Assembly (NCBI GenBank): GCA_028288025.1
Contig: JAQBOM010000008.1
Coordinates: 186,001-250,000 of the forward strand
Reading direction: 5' to 3'
DNA from: Mucilaginibacter sp.
GTDB taxonomy: Bacteria > Bacteroidota > Bacteroidia > Sphingobacteriales > Sphingobacteriaceae
Length of the DNA stretch: 64,000 bases
The position numbers and the translations under genes are program-made. The notes under the pieces are model-generated. The model searched no databases. It was not told the origin of the DNA and saw only the letters and a list, made by a program, of their open reading frames with translations. Shown here piece by piece: positions 63,729-64,000 of this stretch. The first letter of the stretch is position 1; every line of letters starts with the position of its first letter.

Positions 63729-63849
63729 AGTGATTGGAGATCAGAGGTTAGAGATTAGTTCTTGAAGGCGGAGTAAATTTTATCAAAATGCCTGATATAT
63801 TAATGCTCAATCCAACTAATCTCTAATCTCCAACCTCTAATCTCCAACC
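63729..63849. repeat. Fold-back repeat (GATTGGAGATCAGAGG family) between mreB and mreC
   Basis: Left words 63729-63760 and inverted right words 63813-63849, imperfect. They sit inside the mre operon and end four bases before the mreC ATG, so they could affect read-through or mreC translation. Confidence 0.8.
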
Positions 63850-63852
63850 AAA

Positions 63853-64000
63853 ATGCGTAACCTCCTGATATTTATCACTAAGTACAACGCATTTTTTTTG
63901 TTTATCATTTTCGAGGTTTTCTCGCTCGTTATCTACATCAAATACAACTCGTTTCAGAAAGCTACTTTCATCAATTCATCTAATAAAATTACCGGCGACC
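63853..64000 (+). CDS. mreC: Rod-shape-determining protein MreC, 5' part only
   Basis: The first 49 codons, cut off by the window end. 'MRNLLIFITKYNAFFLFIIF' gives the short cytoplasmic tail and membrane helix, then 'YNSFQKATFINSSNKITGD', the usual MreC N-terminus of Bacteroidetes. Its position after mreB supports the name. It would scaffold elongation enzymes in the periplasm. Confidence 0.85.
   Translation, partial: MRNLLIFITKYNAFFLFIIFEVFSLVIYIKYNSFQKATFINSSNKITGD

Overview
The window reads as chromosome of a member of the Bacteroidetes, most likely a Sphingobacteriaceae species close to Mucilaginibacter or Pedobacter. This is inferred from gene content and style: Bacteroidetes-type -7 promoter boxes (TAnnTTTG) before many genes, few Shine-Dalgarno sequences, lipoproteins with short SxxC signals, a TonB-dependent receptor with a carboxypeptidase-regulatory N-domain, DUF2723 and DUF5606 proteins, and the purN-purH-mreB-mreC order. 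No rRNA gene, intact tRNA, CRISPR array, insertion sequence or transposase was seen.

Layout. 1-4,280: a compact three-gene ABC three-component (ABC-3C) defence-type cassette (nuclease-like protein, small middle component, SMC/Rad50-like DUF3732 ATPase) joined by ATGA overlaps, followed by a gene-free stretch with a tRNA-Tyr-like anticodon arm and an imperfect direct repeat that may be an integration scar. 4,280-13,500: lipoproteins, a DUF6600 protein with a long Gln/Arg repeat tail, a 2-oxoglutarate oxygenase, cysS, small unknown genes and a UPF0175/DUF3368 toxin-antitoxin pair. 13,500-23,500: a DUF2723 membrane glycosyltransferase, a divergent pair of carbohydrate-active genes (735-residue unknown and a GH130 enzyme), a PAS protein with a kinase-like helix but no ATPase, and a type III polyketide synthase with an isoprenylcysteine-methyltransferase-like partner. 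23,500-38,600: a protein usually labelled 'asparagine synthetase B', cyclophilin, DUF5606, a cation efflux transporter, rlmH, a membrane MutS homologue, a TonB receptor, leuS, a VWA-like membrane protein and fabG. 38,600-52,000: nrdB-nrdA, msrB, sucD, a dicarboxylate symporter, rhlE-type helicase, lspA and eno. 52,000-64,000: an ABC exporter pair, carA, panB, an RluA-type pseudouridine synthase, vapBC, an Ldh-family dehydrogenase, purN, purH, mreB and the start of mreC.

The strongest whole-window signal lies between genes rather than in them. At more than twenty places the intergenic DNA is built from short words (for example AATCCGAAATCC, AGTCCATAGTCGATGG, AGATTAGAGGTTGG, GGTAAAAGGCGAAAG) repeated in tandem and then again as the inverted complement, giving hairpins with arms of up to 33 perfectly matched bases. 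Different loci use different words, but both arms of one locus use the same words. These elements spill into genes. One sits in frame inside the editing domain of leuS, one encodes the hydrophobic core of a signal peptide, and others supply stop codons or the last few residues of proteins. This fold-back repeat behaviour and the ABC-3C cassette are the two things most worth following up.
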